Notes: a model not told the origin generated them from the sequence alone. A stretch of 64,000 nt of DNA from Enoplolaimus lenunculus (GCA_030248215.1 JASANG010000244.1:302685-366684); one strand, 5' to 3'; numbered from the stretch's first letter, positions 23,968 to 36,200 are shown. Made by a program: numbers and translations.

Positions 23968-24163
23968 TTAGTGGTTTTTCAGAGCCGACATCGGTAAATT
24001 CATATTTTCGGGTCCGCCACTCATAGTCGAAACGACATCCTGTGGCAGTATGATAATATCAAGCCTATGGAAATCAAAACCGCTGGTCTCTCAAGTGCAT
24101 CCCGTCACCTGAATAATTGGATGCTGCCAACTGCCAAGTTTTGTTCCGACTTTACTTTTGAGC
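23968..24163 (-). CDS. Last two exons of an unidentified gene
   Basis: Exon A is 24109-24163, with acceptor AAAATTTCAG and donor TTCAG|GTGACG. Exon B is 23968-24064, with acceptor TTTCCATAG, ending at TAA. The phases agree (AG|G). Residues read SKVKSEQNLAVGSIQLF then LDIIILPQDVVSTMSGG and end ALKNH. The 44-nt intron is short. Upstream exons were not found between 24.2 and 28 kb; the missing exon must end with one leftover base. No family was recognised. Confidence 0.42.
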
Positions 24164-26297
24164 CTGAAATTTTGAAAACGAGAACCAGGAACATAGGTTG
24201 TGTTTTTTTCAGCTGTGTGCCTTGGTTAAACTGAAAAAGTTGGTTTCACAAATGATCGAAACGATAAAAACTTATAACTTTAAAGTTAAACATGGCAATT
24301 TGCTAAAATAAGTTTCTCTCATAAAACTATGACAGCCTAATAGCTGTCTGCGAAAGAGATAAAACAAAGATCGACATTCAATTATACAAAAAGGCAAAGC
24401 TTCTTAAATGAAATGATTAAGCAGAATTTGGTATCGAAACGCGGCGCAAATTAGGCTACAGCTCAGTTGTTGAAATATTATAATAGCATACAAGTTTTGT
24501 TTCTGTTGTTACTGGTAAACTTGACTATGGTGTAATTTTCTTAGTCACCTAAGACCTCAAGTTAGCACTTATGGAAGATTTTCGCCGCTGTGTTTTCCTA
24601 CTGCAGTTACCGGAGTAAAAGAAAGTAATGATAGAGGGTTCATATTTTGAGTACCAATCAATAGGAGCCTGTACCCCTGAATTAAAGTCTGTTAGTGGAT
24701 AGAGCCCTTAAATACTTACTAATGTCCATAAAACACACCGAAGGAAAAGAATGGCCTGGATTGCTGACATGCGTAACACACGCTTCAGGTACCCCGCATC
24801 AACTTAACAAGTCCTGAATAAAGATTAAACGCACATGACAATGAACAAAAATGCTTCGAAGCGTGTGAATTCTGCCCAAAGGAGATAATATGATAAAGAA
24901 GGATGTTGAGTTAAACTATGGAGTGAACTAAAAAGGAAGTCCATAACTTTTATTTAACGGAGAAACTCTGAAATGAATAGCTAGCGTTGGTAAAACACTG
25001 CCAAGCAAACAGTTTTTAACTTTTGAATAAATTGCTGTTTTATATGATTGCTTTTTTCAAAACGTTAATGGTGTTTTGCATTTTTGACACGATTCCTAAC
25101 CATAGCATGCAGTGAAACTTTTGCAACACATGATGTTCTCCTAAGCGCCGATGAGCAATTCTTAAATTAATCAAATATTGTCAGCTTTATGCGCTGCTCG
25201 GTTAAAACTCAAACCTCAATAGCCGAAAAATATAAACAACAATGTTTATGTTATATCCATTTTTTATTCAAATGAGATATGTAATCGAATAAATGAATTA
25301 AGTAACCTTTGTAACATTGTTAAATAGAAAATGTTTTGTCTCTATAATTTGTCAAAATAATGCAATCTGACAGTTGGCCAAATATTAAAAAATTAACATA
25401 AACTAAAAAATTGATTCGAAAATCGCTAACTATTAGCATTTTTTACTTATGCCAAGCGATAGCCGTTCGAATACCAGCGGCAAAAGGTAACCTTATAAAT
25501 AGTTTTCGCCTTTGTACCAGAAAAGAAATTGTTTTTTGAAGAATTTGCTGTCATAAATTACAGCTATATCTAAAGCTTATGGATGCAGCAAAATAGAACT
25601 TCGGCCAGCAAATAACTTGTTCATAACGCAGACTTATCCTAAAACCGTTGCATTATAACATTTTCTTGCTTGTTTTCGTTCAAATGACAACTTAGACTTA
25701 GTGCAAACAAAATAGCCCTCTGCTACGAAATGTGCGTGCAACTGCAAAAACGCGACGGACCCAGCTAGTATTGTTCTAGCTACAGTTGATAAGATCAGAA
25801 CATTGACTTTTTAAACATACCAAGTAGCAATTAAACACTGCTAATCAATAAATCACGGCTTCGATTTTAACCGAATTTCAAATATTATAAAGAATTACTT
25901 TCCATTTCGGATTAAGGTACTGTAAATTTCGCGGTATAAAAAGGTGTACCTATGGTTTAGAATATTTTCGACGCAAGTACCTTAGGAACCATTTCGTAGA
26001 CAACGCTTATAACTCATATAGGGTAGTCGAAATATTTAATTCTACGGATACGTAAAACAATAAAGTATTTGATGGCTGACTATTCCAAATTTGAATGGTA
26101 TGGTGATCTTACAAAATACGTAATTCGTTATTTCAGTATTACAATTTAAAGAGACTTAAGTTATTTTCATGTTTGTATAAGAACAGTGTGAAAAGAGCAG
26201 AACTGTTATCACGCATTGCAAAAAGTTGTTATGGTTCTCATAATGCAAAAACTCGAAATACAACGGATGAAATATGCAACTTTTTATGTGTTGAACC
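24164..26297. other. Stretch with no recognised gene
   Basis: It is AT-rich. A fragment of the GACCCGAATAAGAG MITE family lies at 24634-24733. Nothing else was recognised. The missing 5' exons of the 24-kb gene may be hidden here. Confidence 0.5.
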
Positions 26298-26402
26298 GGC
26301 CCATGAAAAGATCAGAGGCGGAATGTTTTTCTGGAGGACTACAATAGAGTAAGTCTGAGCTTTAGACTAATATTTTGCTTAGGCTAAAAGGCTTAGGTAT
26401 AT
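26298..26402. mobile_element. Telomere-repeat MITE, truncated
   Basis: It starts GGCCCATGAAAAGATCAGAG and contains TTGCTTAGGCTAAAAGGCTTAGG. The right end is missing. Confidence 0.6.
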
Positions 26403-26521
26403 TTTTTGAGTTGTAGTAGTAATTCTAAATTTTTGTTTGAAACTTGGAGATTTAGCCGAATATGTAGCTGCTTCGGTAATCGATATGTAATCAGCAAAAT
26501 GTAAAAGTTATACGTTATACT

Positions 26522-26972
26522 ATTGACCCTTTCTCACATGAATATTTTCTATTTCCACTGAGACCTACTTTTATGCTAGGATTCGAACTCCAGTGACTGG
26601 AGTGGGAGGCGTATACCATCACCACTCAGCTATAGGAGCTTGACGCTCGAGCCCGAGGACGTGTTGCAATTGTTTAACACGCTGCGATATATATTATTTA
26701 CCGTATATACACTGCGCTGAGTTGCGTATAGGCAATTCAATGCAGAAGGGGTTAAATAGCGAATGTATAATTACAAAATTAATTAATCGTAGACAAAACA
26801 GCTAATGTTTAATAAGCTTACTTGGTTCAATATTGGCATATATGTTGAGATCGTCTTTGCCGCTGCATACCAATTTTCGCCTCATGTTTTAAACACTGTG
26901 CGATATATATTATTTACCGTATATACACTGCGCTGAGTTGCCCATAGGCAACTCAATGTGAGAAGGGGTTAA
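26522..26972. mobile_element. tRNA-containing TTAA element with a second partial copy
   Basis: Bases 26522-26755 match 29960-30230 (ACCCTTTCTCACATGAATAT start, GAAGGGGTTAA end). A 3' partial copy follows at about 26886-26972. The intervening 130 bp (AATAAGCTTACTTGGTTC to TTTTCGCCTCAT) is repeated beside the copy at 53.6-54.0 kb, so a larger segment was duplicated. Confidence 0.7.
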
Positions 26973-28154
26973 GGACTTTGCCAATGCTGTTGAAACAATT
27001 AATAAATTATTAACTCTAACGTAGATGAAAATGCATATAAAATCGCCATATGTACAGCGTCATTGCGCGTAGCGTATACCATCGAATAAAGCTCAGTTTC
27101 TACTTAAGTATAAAATCTGGCCCAGTAATCCTATAAACATACATGAGGAACTTTCGCCTTTCGTCTATCAAAATGAGTTGTGGCATAATCACATTTCAGA
27201 AACAATAACAAATCTAGTAAAATCAGACACAGCTTTGAAATTTAAATTTGTTGGCCGTAACAAACAATAATTAAGCCAAGTCTCGCAAAAATCAAATTTT
27301 GCGAGCCTCAAATCATATTGAATATCGTCGTATAAGTTATAATTTAACCCTTTCTCATATAGAGCATATATCGTGACAGCACAACTCAGAGCGAAGCGTG
27401 TACTCAAAAATGTGTAGTATTCAACAATTTGAATGCGTGTGTTATGCACAGTAAAATTAAATTTTTACAAGACGTGTGATTCCTGTACTGAGATCAATTC
27501 TGTTCCGCTCTGCGGTGGTCCAAATTTGGCCGGTTTCCAAATTATATATTTGACTGAAAATTGGTTCATAGTCCGAGTTGAACCCAATGACTGCAAGTTA
27601 AACGGGACTTCCTGACAATAAAGCATAGTTCGACCCTCAGCGTCAAGTCAAAGTCAATTCAAAAGTTTATTCACCGATTAAACACATATACGTATTTAGA
27701 TACAAGAATTAGTGACAAAAAACTGATATGAAGATAGAAGTTGAACTTAGTAGTGATTTTTGAGCAAAACACTAGGTCTTTAACTAAGCCTGAGCCAAAA
27801 CCCATAGGCCAAACTTTATACAGCACTTTCGATACTATGACCCGTAACAAACAGGGTGCAACCGGAATTCCGGTATTGGTAAGAAAATCCGATGTTTTTC
27901 AGTATCCGGTTCCGATAATAAATCTGGTGTTTTTTCACATGTGTTTTCGATATTGATAATTTTTCTCGGCCGAAAATTTAACAAAAATTGGTATATTATT
28001 TTAACTTATTTTTCAAAAATTGTCTGAGCGTATACTGTCAAATTTTCAATTTGTTCAATACTCCATAGTTTATCATACGTTTCCACCTACTGTAGTACAG
28101 GAATAAGACGGGTTAATAAGAGGAAATCTCCATTTAGAGTTCCAACCAATAGGA

Positions 28155-28475
28155 GTCTCTCGTTGACATAAATTGCACAATGCAGGCACGAACTTCTTTG
28201 TGACCAGACTCTAAATTCAAATTGCTTTTGGCATCTTCACCAAATCATCCTCAAATCCAATCGTAGTCTCTCGTTGACATAAATTGCACAATGCAGGCAC
28301 GAACTTCTTTGTGACCAGACTCTAAATTCAAATTGCTTTTGGCATCTTCACCAAATCATCCTCAAATCCAATCGTAGTCTCTCGTTGACATAAATTGCAC
28401 AATGCAGGCACGCACTTCTTTGTGACCAGACTCTAAATTCAAACTGCTTTTGGCATCTTCACCAAATCATCCTCA
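28155..28475. repeat. Tandem array, 111-bp unit, about three copies
   Basis: Direct copies start at 28155, 28266 and 28377 (GTCTCTCGTTGACATAAATT). Only scattered differences are seen. It begins exactly where a fragment of the GACCCGAATAAGAG MITE (28095-28158) breaks off. It is non-coding. Confidence 0.85.
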
Positions 28476-28736
28476 ACATGAACCCATGCTTCTGTTACTG
28501 GTAGCGAATGCAGTGGCATGTTTACTTCCACCGGATATATACCAAATTTAAGTTATTGCTCAATCATCTGATCATTAATAACATCGACACTTTTAACCAT
28601 TAATACGCAATGTGTACAAGAGCACTGAACGTTAATTGTCAGCTCGAAAAATATCATCGTGAGAAACAGTCTGCCACACCGGCTCCGGTTCCGGATTTTG
28701 CAACATTCCGGTTACGGTATTTTATAACTCCATATC

Positions 28737-28977
28737 GGCCCATGTATAGAACAGGGCCGGAACAGTAGTATAAGCATATTTCTAAGCCTAAGCCTAAGCC
28801 TAAGCCTAAGCCTAAGCCTAAGCCTAAGCCTAAGCCAAAGCATAAGCCTAAGCGCATGGCTGACCCTATTCCTAAACCTAAGCCTAAGCCTAAGCCTAAG
28901 CAAAAAAAGCCTAAAGATTAAACTGACTCTATTTAGCCCCTCCGGAAAACGATTCGGCCCTGTTCTATACATGGGCC
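28737..28977. mobile_element. Telomere-repeat MITE with nine perfect TAAGCC units
   Basis: Inverted ends are GGCCCATGTATAGAACAGGG and CCCTGTTCTATACATGGGCC. Bases 28783-28836 are nine uninterrupted copies of TAAGCC, the complement of the nematode telomere unit TTAGGC. A second run of about four units follows. An A/T-rich spacer and TTTAGCCCCTCCGG lie before the right end. No ORF of its own; apparent frames are repeat artefacts. Confidence 0.9.
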
Positions 28978-29076
28978 ATTCCAATTGCACCCTTGTGACG
29001 ACGTATTGAAAACTCGAATTTTTTGCAGGGCGTAACAATTCTGCAGTAACACAGCTCAATGATTGTTTTTAGCGAA

Positions 29077-29521
29077 TACTGTATCGACCCGAATAAGAGG
29101 GGGGTAATAAGAGGGGAAGGGGTCCCCATTTTGAGTCCCGATCAATAGGAGTCCGTATCCCTAATAAGAGTCCGTAAGCGGATAGAGTTCCTAAACCCTA
29201 ATTAGAGTCCATAAATGACAATTATTCCTAATTGTAGCGCATAAATGACTCCAGGACCACATAATTTGAGTTCGAAACTTTAAAGCATACTTAAGTTTTG
29301 AAAGTACTTTCCAAACCTTACATTATCGCTCAAGCTATTGACACAAGACAAATAAACGTTTGATTCAACGGATAGATGCAGTACCGGATATATCAGTAAC
29401 GAAGGGTGGCGGAGCGTGGGTTAAAAAGAAATAACAGTCCGTAACCGAATAACAAGAGGGGTACCCTCTGGAGAGGCCAAATAAATATCAGTCCCCCCTC
29501 TTATTCGGGTCACTACGGTAT
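29077..29521. mobile_element. MITE, GACCCGAATAAGAG family, fullest copy
   Basis: Ends ATACTGTATCGACCCGAATA and TTATTCGGGTCACTACGGTA are inverted. It is 445 bp with no ORF. At least five other copies in the window are in both orientations, one inside a collagen intron. Superfamily unassigned. Confidence 0.8.
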
Positions 29522-29959
29522 TTCCGCACCTGTATATTTCGCATATATTAATGATTAAGGTCAGGCTCACAGACTAAAAATAAGAAAAGTCATACATGCG
29601 CCGAAGCCTAAGCGTTTGTCTTAGCCCTAATTTTAAATGTACCAGGAAAGCCTATAAAACGCAACATTTCTGATAGTTTTAAATAATTGGATTGCTATTA
29701 TATGTAATTAAGTAGAAATGTTTTGGATGTTGGAAACGGCTCATCAAATAAACCTGACCCATACAAAAACATAAATGATTCATGAATACTTATACCAATC
29801 TTTCAGTCACGCAAGCCAAGTTTGTAAATGTTTTTGAACCGATTAAAAATTTAGTATTTAAAATGCAATGTCCGTTGATGTACCCGTTATTGGCAAATGA
29901 AATCTCGTGCCAGTAATTGTAAAATGAAGCCTAATGGTTGAACTATACTCTTTATTATT

Positions 29960-30230
29960 TTAACCCTTTCTCACATGAATATTTTCTATTTCCCCTGAGA
30001 CCTACTTTTATGCTAGGATTCGAACTCCAGTGACTGGAGTGGGAGGCGTATACCATCACCACTCAGCTATAGGAGCTTAACGCTCGAGCCCGAGGGGGCT
30101 CTCACGTCTTGTGGTGATTTAGTGCTATGTATACGTGTTGCAATTGTTAAACACGGTGCGATATACATTATTTAACGTATATATACTGCGATTAGTTGCC
30201 TATAAACATCTCAATGTGAGAAGGGGTTAA
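29960..30230. mobile_element. piggyBac-like TTAA MITE enclosing a tRNA-like block
   Basis: It is flanked by TTAA on both sides. Termini CCCTTTCTCACATGAATA and TCTCAATGTGAGAAGGGG are inverted. CCC..GGG ends with TTAA targets fit the piggyBac superfamily. On the minus strand the interior carries a tRNA-like A box (TAGCTGAGTGGTGATGG) and B box (GAGTTCGAATCC). It is 271 bp with no ORF. Confidence 0.75.
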
Positions 30231-30800
30231 TGCCGTCCGGCTATGTCCGTCACCTATACGGTGGTACGGGTGACGGACGGTGACGGACGTCGCTGTACGA
30301 CAAGTACAGTGCAACGCTAAACTTTACTTGTCCGGAATTTAAATTGAGCGAATAAACCAGTGCCCCCAAACAGGTGCATATAAGCCGTCGCGCGTTCCAT
30401 ACCGGAAGCAGTGTTGCAAAAGTTTACTTTTGTGGTTTGAAAAAACTTTAAAAACAAAATTAAAAACTGTACGCCATTTAAATAAAAGAAAAAAACATTT
30501 CATAAACTAAACCTTGTATTTATTTGGTGTCGGTGTGATTTTTGCTGCTTTATTATTGGTATACGCACGAGCGTTCTGAAGGGGGCATTTGAGGGTCGTG
30601 TCCATCCCCCAATTTGGCTGATACTTTTCTCGATCCATACCGATTTTTTTAATTTCAACAACAAAGGGAACCCAAAATTATTCGGTGTACCGCCCAATCT
30701 GATGTTCTATGGACGTTCCTGTGGATAATGGCTAATAATATTCATTTATCTGTTGAGGATGACCATTTTTACCTAAAAGTGCTCTTTATTTTCTAGATTA

Positions 30801-31232
30801 ATGTCACTCACACGTTTATTAAATGCGTGCGCTTCGAACATGCAACCACTCGACCGTTTTCAATAGACAACGCATATGTCCACACTGTGGCCGATGTAAA
30901 GGTCATGAGCGGAACGTTTTTTCTGTGAAACTGCGATAGAGGATTTTAAGCTTCAGATTGAGACTGATTTTCTGATTTTTTTTGATTGGTAGAAAAATAC
31001 AAATTAAAAGTGAATTCTATATTTTAGAGAAACAAACTTTTTAAGCAAACTATTTATATATCGGACATTCCACACCTATTGTGTAGTTAAATGAGATATT
31101 TAAGGTACATAGCGACGGTGTAAATATGCCCACTATGTAGCATACGCAAAAATTGTGTAATCCGCGCAGCTAACTATACTGCCGGCAGTTGCGTGAGCGA
31201 AGCGAGCGCATTATAACGTGTGGGAGACATAA
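30801..31232. mobile_element. MITE with TGTCACTCACACGTT ends
   Basis: The left end ATGTCACTCACACGTTTA and right end ATAACGTGTGGGAGACAT are inverted. A truncated telomere-repeat MITE start (GGCCGATGTAAAGGTCATG) lies inside at 30889. A related larger copy is at 48026-48690. Confidence 0.6.
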
Positions 31233-31387
31233 TTTTCGATATTCCAAATAAAAACAGTAATGTTTTTACATGGCATTCACCGAAGCTGCGGGTGATCTGC
31301 TCGGAAGAAGAATGATCTGGTCAGTCCCTTTTCTTCGACGCCAAATTATGCCATGTTTGATTTTGTTGAAAAAAATTTGGACGTTTG

Positions 31388-31706
31388 TACACTGCAAGAA
31401 ATGGTGAGTCAAATTGACTCTCTCCGAAATAGGCTCTACGGGACTACACAAACTGAGTCAATTTCGACTCCGCCAGAGCCAAATTCGACTGACTGAGCCG
31501 CACGTTTGACTCTGGCGGAGTCTAATTTGACTCATTTTGTGTAGCCCCGTAGAGCCTATTTCGGGGAGAGTCAATTTGATTCACCATTTTTTGCAGTGTA
31601 GGTCCAAATATTTACTCTGGCGGAGTCGAAATTGAATCATTTTGTGTAGCCCCGTAGAGCCTATTTCGGGTAGAGTCAATTTGACTCACCATTTTTTGCA
31701 TTGTAC
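31388..31706. mobile_element. TA-flanked MITE with splice-site-like ends (copy 4) plus a duplicated half
   Basis: The full copy is 31388-31600, starting TACACTGCAAGAAATGGTGA and ending TTTTTTGCAGTGTA. A second 3' half follows directly (31601-31706) with the same end, TTTTTTGCATTGTA. It looks like an aberrant duplication or nested insertion of the same family. Confidence 0.8.
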
Positions 31707-31848
31707 GTACAAATTCGAAGCAGTTACCACAAAGTTGATCTGTACTTGAGCACAAAGATAAAACGTCGTTCTTCATGACGCCTTTTTAATCAGCAAACAA
31801 AATCATGTCGTTTTAGTGGTTCTGTCTTGATTTTGGTGAGAAATATGA

Positions 31849-32079
31849 AACCGGAGTGTAGTGAACGTTAAAGAACAAAGCTGCGTTTTTGAAACCAAAA
31901 GCATTGTGGGCAAATATTTAAAAATCGGTAGCGGCGTAGTCGACTTTAGTCGGCGTGAGAACAACGAAATCTGTATGTCTCCTGCGGCGACAACCGTTGA
32001 ATACAATTTATTTTTGGTGATGTTTGTGACGACCATTAATTGTAGTTCAGAATACTGTAAGGATTCGTGTCAGAAATAG
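31849..32079 (+). CDS. Unassigned open frame, possible exon
   Basis: An open frame of 76 codons ends at TAG. Composition is coding-like, with Cys near the end (CSSEYCKDSCQK). No upstream exon, start or known domain was found; a weak acceptor (GAGTGTAG) precedes it. A minus-strand frame overlaps, so strand is uncertain. Confidence 0.2.
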   Translation, partial: NRSVVNVKEQSCVFETKSIVGKYLKIGSGVVDFSRRENNEICMSPAATTVEYNLFLVMFVTTINCSSEYCKDSCQK

Positions 32080-32155
32080 AAAACGCTACTGGTGCCTTTA
32101 AAAAGCATTATGTTGGAGTGAAGATAGAGTTTGATAAACGATAAAAAGCGTTTAC

Positions 32156-32248
32156 TTATAGTGTTTTTAAAATAGCGTCGATACGATTCGTAAGTTTCTC
32201 TAGCTTTTCGGCGCTGCTGGGAGGTCGTATAAGCAATGTCTCTGTATC
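32156..32248 (-). CDS. Candidate terminal exon downstream of bestrophin
   Basis: After acceptor AAAAATCAG at 32249, one frame reads DTETLLIRPPSSAEKLEKL and ends RIDAILKTL before a TAA, an amphipathic-helix-like tail. The two other frames are also open for 16 and 58 codons, so the frame is not settled. It could be the true last exon of the bestrophin gene or belong to another gene. No phase-compatible donor was found. Confidence 0.3.
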   Translation of the reverse strand, partial: DTETLLIRPPSSAEKLEKLTNRIDAILKTL

Positions 32249-32314
32249 CTGATTTTTGGTTTTCTAAACAATTTTCTTGACATAGTAAAACAAAATGCCC
32301 AATGGCGTCACATG

Positions 32315-32488
32315 CAGTGGCGGATCCAGGATCTCAAAATGGGGGGGGACAAAATTTCACACGTAATAAACTTACTTTTGACCCATACACAAACCACGAA
32401 CTATTGTCACAAAATTTCTATACAATTTTTGTCGAGATGCTGTTGGGGGCCCCACGGCCAGGGTGGCCCCCCATGGATCCGCTATTGG
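32315..32488. mobile_element. hAT MITE, CAGTGGCGGATCC ends, perfect target duplication
   Basis: Ends CAGTGGCGGATCCAGG and CATGGATCCGCTATTG are inverted. The exact 8-bp duplication GTCACATG flanks both sides. Near-identical relatives lie at 59146-59316 and 59581-59753. Confidence 0.9.
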
Positions 32489-33290
32489 TCACATGTCATC
32501 TTTCACCAGCTTTGCCCAAAAGTCTTATGGGTACTTTATTCCTGTATTTTAGCGGCACCTATGTTTTGAAAACAGTCTGAATTAGAATTGTTATTTTGCA
32601 AGTTTGCCGTAATGGAATGAATGATAACAAATTAATGCGATGATTCTTTGAATGATTTCTTTATTTCGTTTACCCTTGCAACAAAATCAAATGCGAATTA
32701 TTTAGCTAAAATCAATCAGGTTTTTTCGCTAAGTAAACATTAAATTGTTGTTGTTCACACTGTATATTTAGTCCAGAGCCCCGTAGCCAGCTTAAGAAGC
32801 CACCGGTGGGCTGAAACCCGTAGAAGGAGGATTAGTTGACTTCACAAGACTTACAAGAGGGCCAAAACATTTCGAGGAGAACCAACATTTTCCCATGGAG
32901 CTCAGGCCATCATGGTGTTTTTAGATTCATCATTTGATACTTGTTTCGGCTAATCTCAAGTTTGAAAGGATATCATAAACTCATAGGCACTACTTCTCTA
33001 ACCTAACCAAAACCTTTACTGATTCGGACATAATATTTATTGTTGAACAAAAATCAGAATTATAAAGTGTTTTCAAATCGGGTCTGTCCAGCTTGTTTGC
33101 CATGCATTTCAACACAGTACAAAGTTTAAAAAACCCATCATCAAACCGTTCAATTTCAAATATATACCTTGCCTTTGGGAAAAATAGTAAAAACGTTTCA
33201 AGCTTGTAATTTCACGCAAAATGTACGAACCTCTTTGCTCGGTTCCACTCGTAACAATGGTCCCACAAACGCTATAGCCGGTCTTCAATT

Positions 33291-36200
33291 TCAAATACCC
33301 AAACTTCGACACGAAATATTATCGTCGTCATCATCTTCCAATCGAATCGATAAAAACCGTGAAATTTCCGTTTTGCCTCTTAAATCTCGAAAGCTGCCCG
33401 GTGTTGACATTCGAGTGCTGGAATACACACGTCTTCCTGATGCCGAAGTGTTTCCGTAGTTTCCACGACTATCTTCAGCGCTTGTGCTGCATTTCATTCG
33501 AAATCGTTCACCACCGCTGTTGCTGTTGCTATTCAGTGTTGCAGTTGTTGCTGCATGAACACTTGCGCTGTTATTCTGAGTTTCGCGATTTGAGCTAGGA
33601 GTCGACGCATAGGATGATGATGATGTACGACTGGCAAGAATACGACCTCGAGAAATGGTACGAATTGCACGAGATACTCGTCGACGGGAACCGCGTATTG
33701 TTGGCAACGTATATTTTGGTTTAGACACTGCGGGACCGATGTCATCCTGAAGAAAAATGTTAAAAATCGAACCCAAGCAAAGATGGTCAGGCTTTCTGAA
33801 ATAATTTTTCGCCCCGTGGAAAAATTACGGCTCCGCTGGTGAATTATGCAAAACTTTCAAATGCTGCTGCAGTTTTATGATTTGTCACATGTAGAACTGG
33901 CTTCCAATTTGGCTTATTGCAAACGAAAATTAAGTTAGCTATGTAACCGCTTTGACAAATTAAATGCATGCTGCAGGAGACGGGATGGAGAAACTTAGCC
34001 ATAAAATGAAAAAAATCTAAAATTTCTGCTAATCATAAATTAATTAATAATTTTATTTGACACAATTTATATCAAATTTTCCAGTCAAGGTTGAATTAAC
34101 TATTAAGCTGCAATATCGATTAAACGTTATACCGGATATATAATGATTTGATCACTCCATTTAATTCGACGTCCTGTTTTGACAATTGGCAGTTTGTCCG
34201 GTATTTTCAGTGATGCTCTTGTATGAAGTAGTTTCGGTTCATTCATGTAAATAAAAGCGTCTTCTAAAAATCAAACAGATAAAAACAATATTTAGCATTC
34301 AGTCTACTCGAAAGTTCAGATTTAAATATATTTTGTGCGAAGGTTTGGGCAGCAGCTTCCGTGGCAGGTAAGCTAAGTAAGGATCCCGTAGCCAGCACCC
34401 ATTGCAATATGAGGGGGCAAAAAGTTTTTCAGAGGAGGGACATGGAAGGGTTTTTGATGGTTTACACGGAAAGCTGAAAAATTTTTAATGTAGCAAAATT
34501 CCTGTTGTAAAAAAGCCGAATCCAAAAGCTCAATCTAAAAATATTCGGTAATGTGTATTTTTCATTTTTATAATAAAAATTGTGAATAACTTGTTACATA
34601 CAAATCGATTTTTAGATCAAAAATCTCAGAACTGAGGTCGGGCATGACAAAATTGCGTTTGCGAAAAAAGTAGACTTGGAACTCAACAGAGGAAAAATTG
34701 TTCCAAGACCTGTGTCAGGGAAAACATACGGGGTGAAGAATTATATCGTGAGAATACCGTGACACCACAAAAACTTTCATTATTTTGTTGATTTATACTT
34801 TGTTCTATTGTACACGTATATACATAATCCGCATTCATTGACCATAATCTTGATTTTTGCCAACAATTACATACACCGTATTCAAGTACCGACAACGAAA
34901 ACTTTGCAACAATGCACAAAAATTGCAAAAACTCGCCTTAGATTTGGACACTCATTGAAATAATTTCCACTTTAAACGAAAAATTTTCAGCTTAGCGTCG
35001 AGCAAATTGCAACCGGAGGTGAAAAAACCTTGGCTGAACCCAAAGGATAACCAACCCTTCAAGACGCGAACGTGGAACAAAATTCGAAAATCAAAATAAT
35101 GTTGAGAATTTGCTAACTTTATTCCTTCAAGTGTTGTCAGAAATTTGTTTATTAGCTTGTTTTTAAAGAAATGTCGGCAACTAACAGGTTTCAAAACTGC
35201 TTTGAACGTCAAATATAACTCACTGGATAGCACAACTATTACAAAAATACAAAACATATTATGGCTAAAATTGATAGAAAAACCGGCAAAAATTCCATCA
35301 GAGTCGGTCACGAAGGTGTATTTTCTGACGGAGCCGGGGTCGAAGGGAAAGCTTCGGGTGTCAATCCCTGCCGTTCACAATACGAAAAGCAAAACCAGAA
35401 AGTAAACATTTTCACGTATCTACAATTGGCGGACGTTCCCGATGGTTTCCGTCCACAATTGCAAACACTGTTTTCAAATGTCGATCCAGTATTGCGTTCA
35501 GTTCAAAATCGTCATCATCTTCGCCGAACGGATGCATTATGTACTGGCCAACTTTCAACCAACCGACATAGAACACAAATTGAAGCGTTGTCAACACTGG
35601 CAAGTACAAATCAATATCGTGATTGTCGACGTTATACTTTGGATCGATGTATTGACGACCGATGAGGCAAAACAGAAAGTAACAATACGTTGCAATGGCG
35701 GCGACTTGCGTGTATGTCTGTAAATCAAAACATTTCTTGTAAATACTACTGGACCAATCAGGATGCTTATAAGAATCAATTTATATGCTTAATAATCCCT
35801 ACCCACATAGAGTACATTATGAGCAAACTCTCAGGGCAATGTGAACATGTAAAATAGAACACACAAAGAACATATTTAGCAACTATTACGCGTAAATATA
35901 GTGGGTCGGAAACTCACCGAAAATATAATGACAAACACCCCAGCTAACCGAGGGTTGGAGTTCGAAACCTAAGTTGACACTAGCTCTCACATGTAAATAG
36001 AAAATATTCAAATGAGCGACAACTTATACGGGACTATGTACATTAACAGTGTTTGATTCAGTGTATATAGTTCAATTAAAATGATAAAATTTTGCTAGTC
36101 GGTCTTGTAATCAAACCGGCCGAAAGGGCTCAATACATTAGAAATGTATTGCCTAAAAATGGAACCCCTTTTACCCTCTTATAAGTTACGCATTAAAATA

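Noticed and set aside
28654-29059. Minus-strand frames rich in Leu/Arg or Gly/Leu over the telomere-type repeats
   Set aside because: They are translations of the TAAGCC hexamer run inside a MITE.
29960-30230. tRNA gene on the minus strand (AGCTGAGTGG..GTTCGAATCC)
   Set aside because: It lies inside a TTAA-flanked repeat present in several copies and its 3' half does not close an acceptor stem.
35145-35723. Plus-strand ORFs across the bestrophin exon 4
   Set aside because: The minus strand carries clear bestrophin homology (FYVGWLKV, GEDDDDFE); these are antisense shadows.
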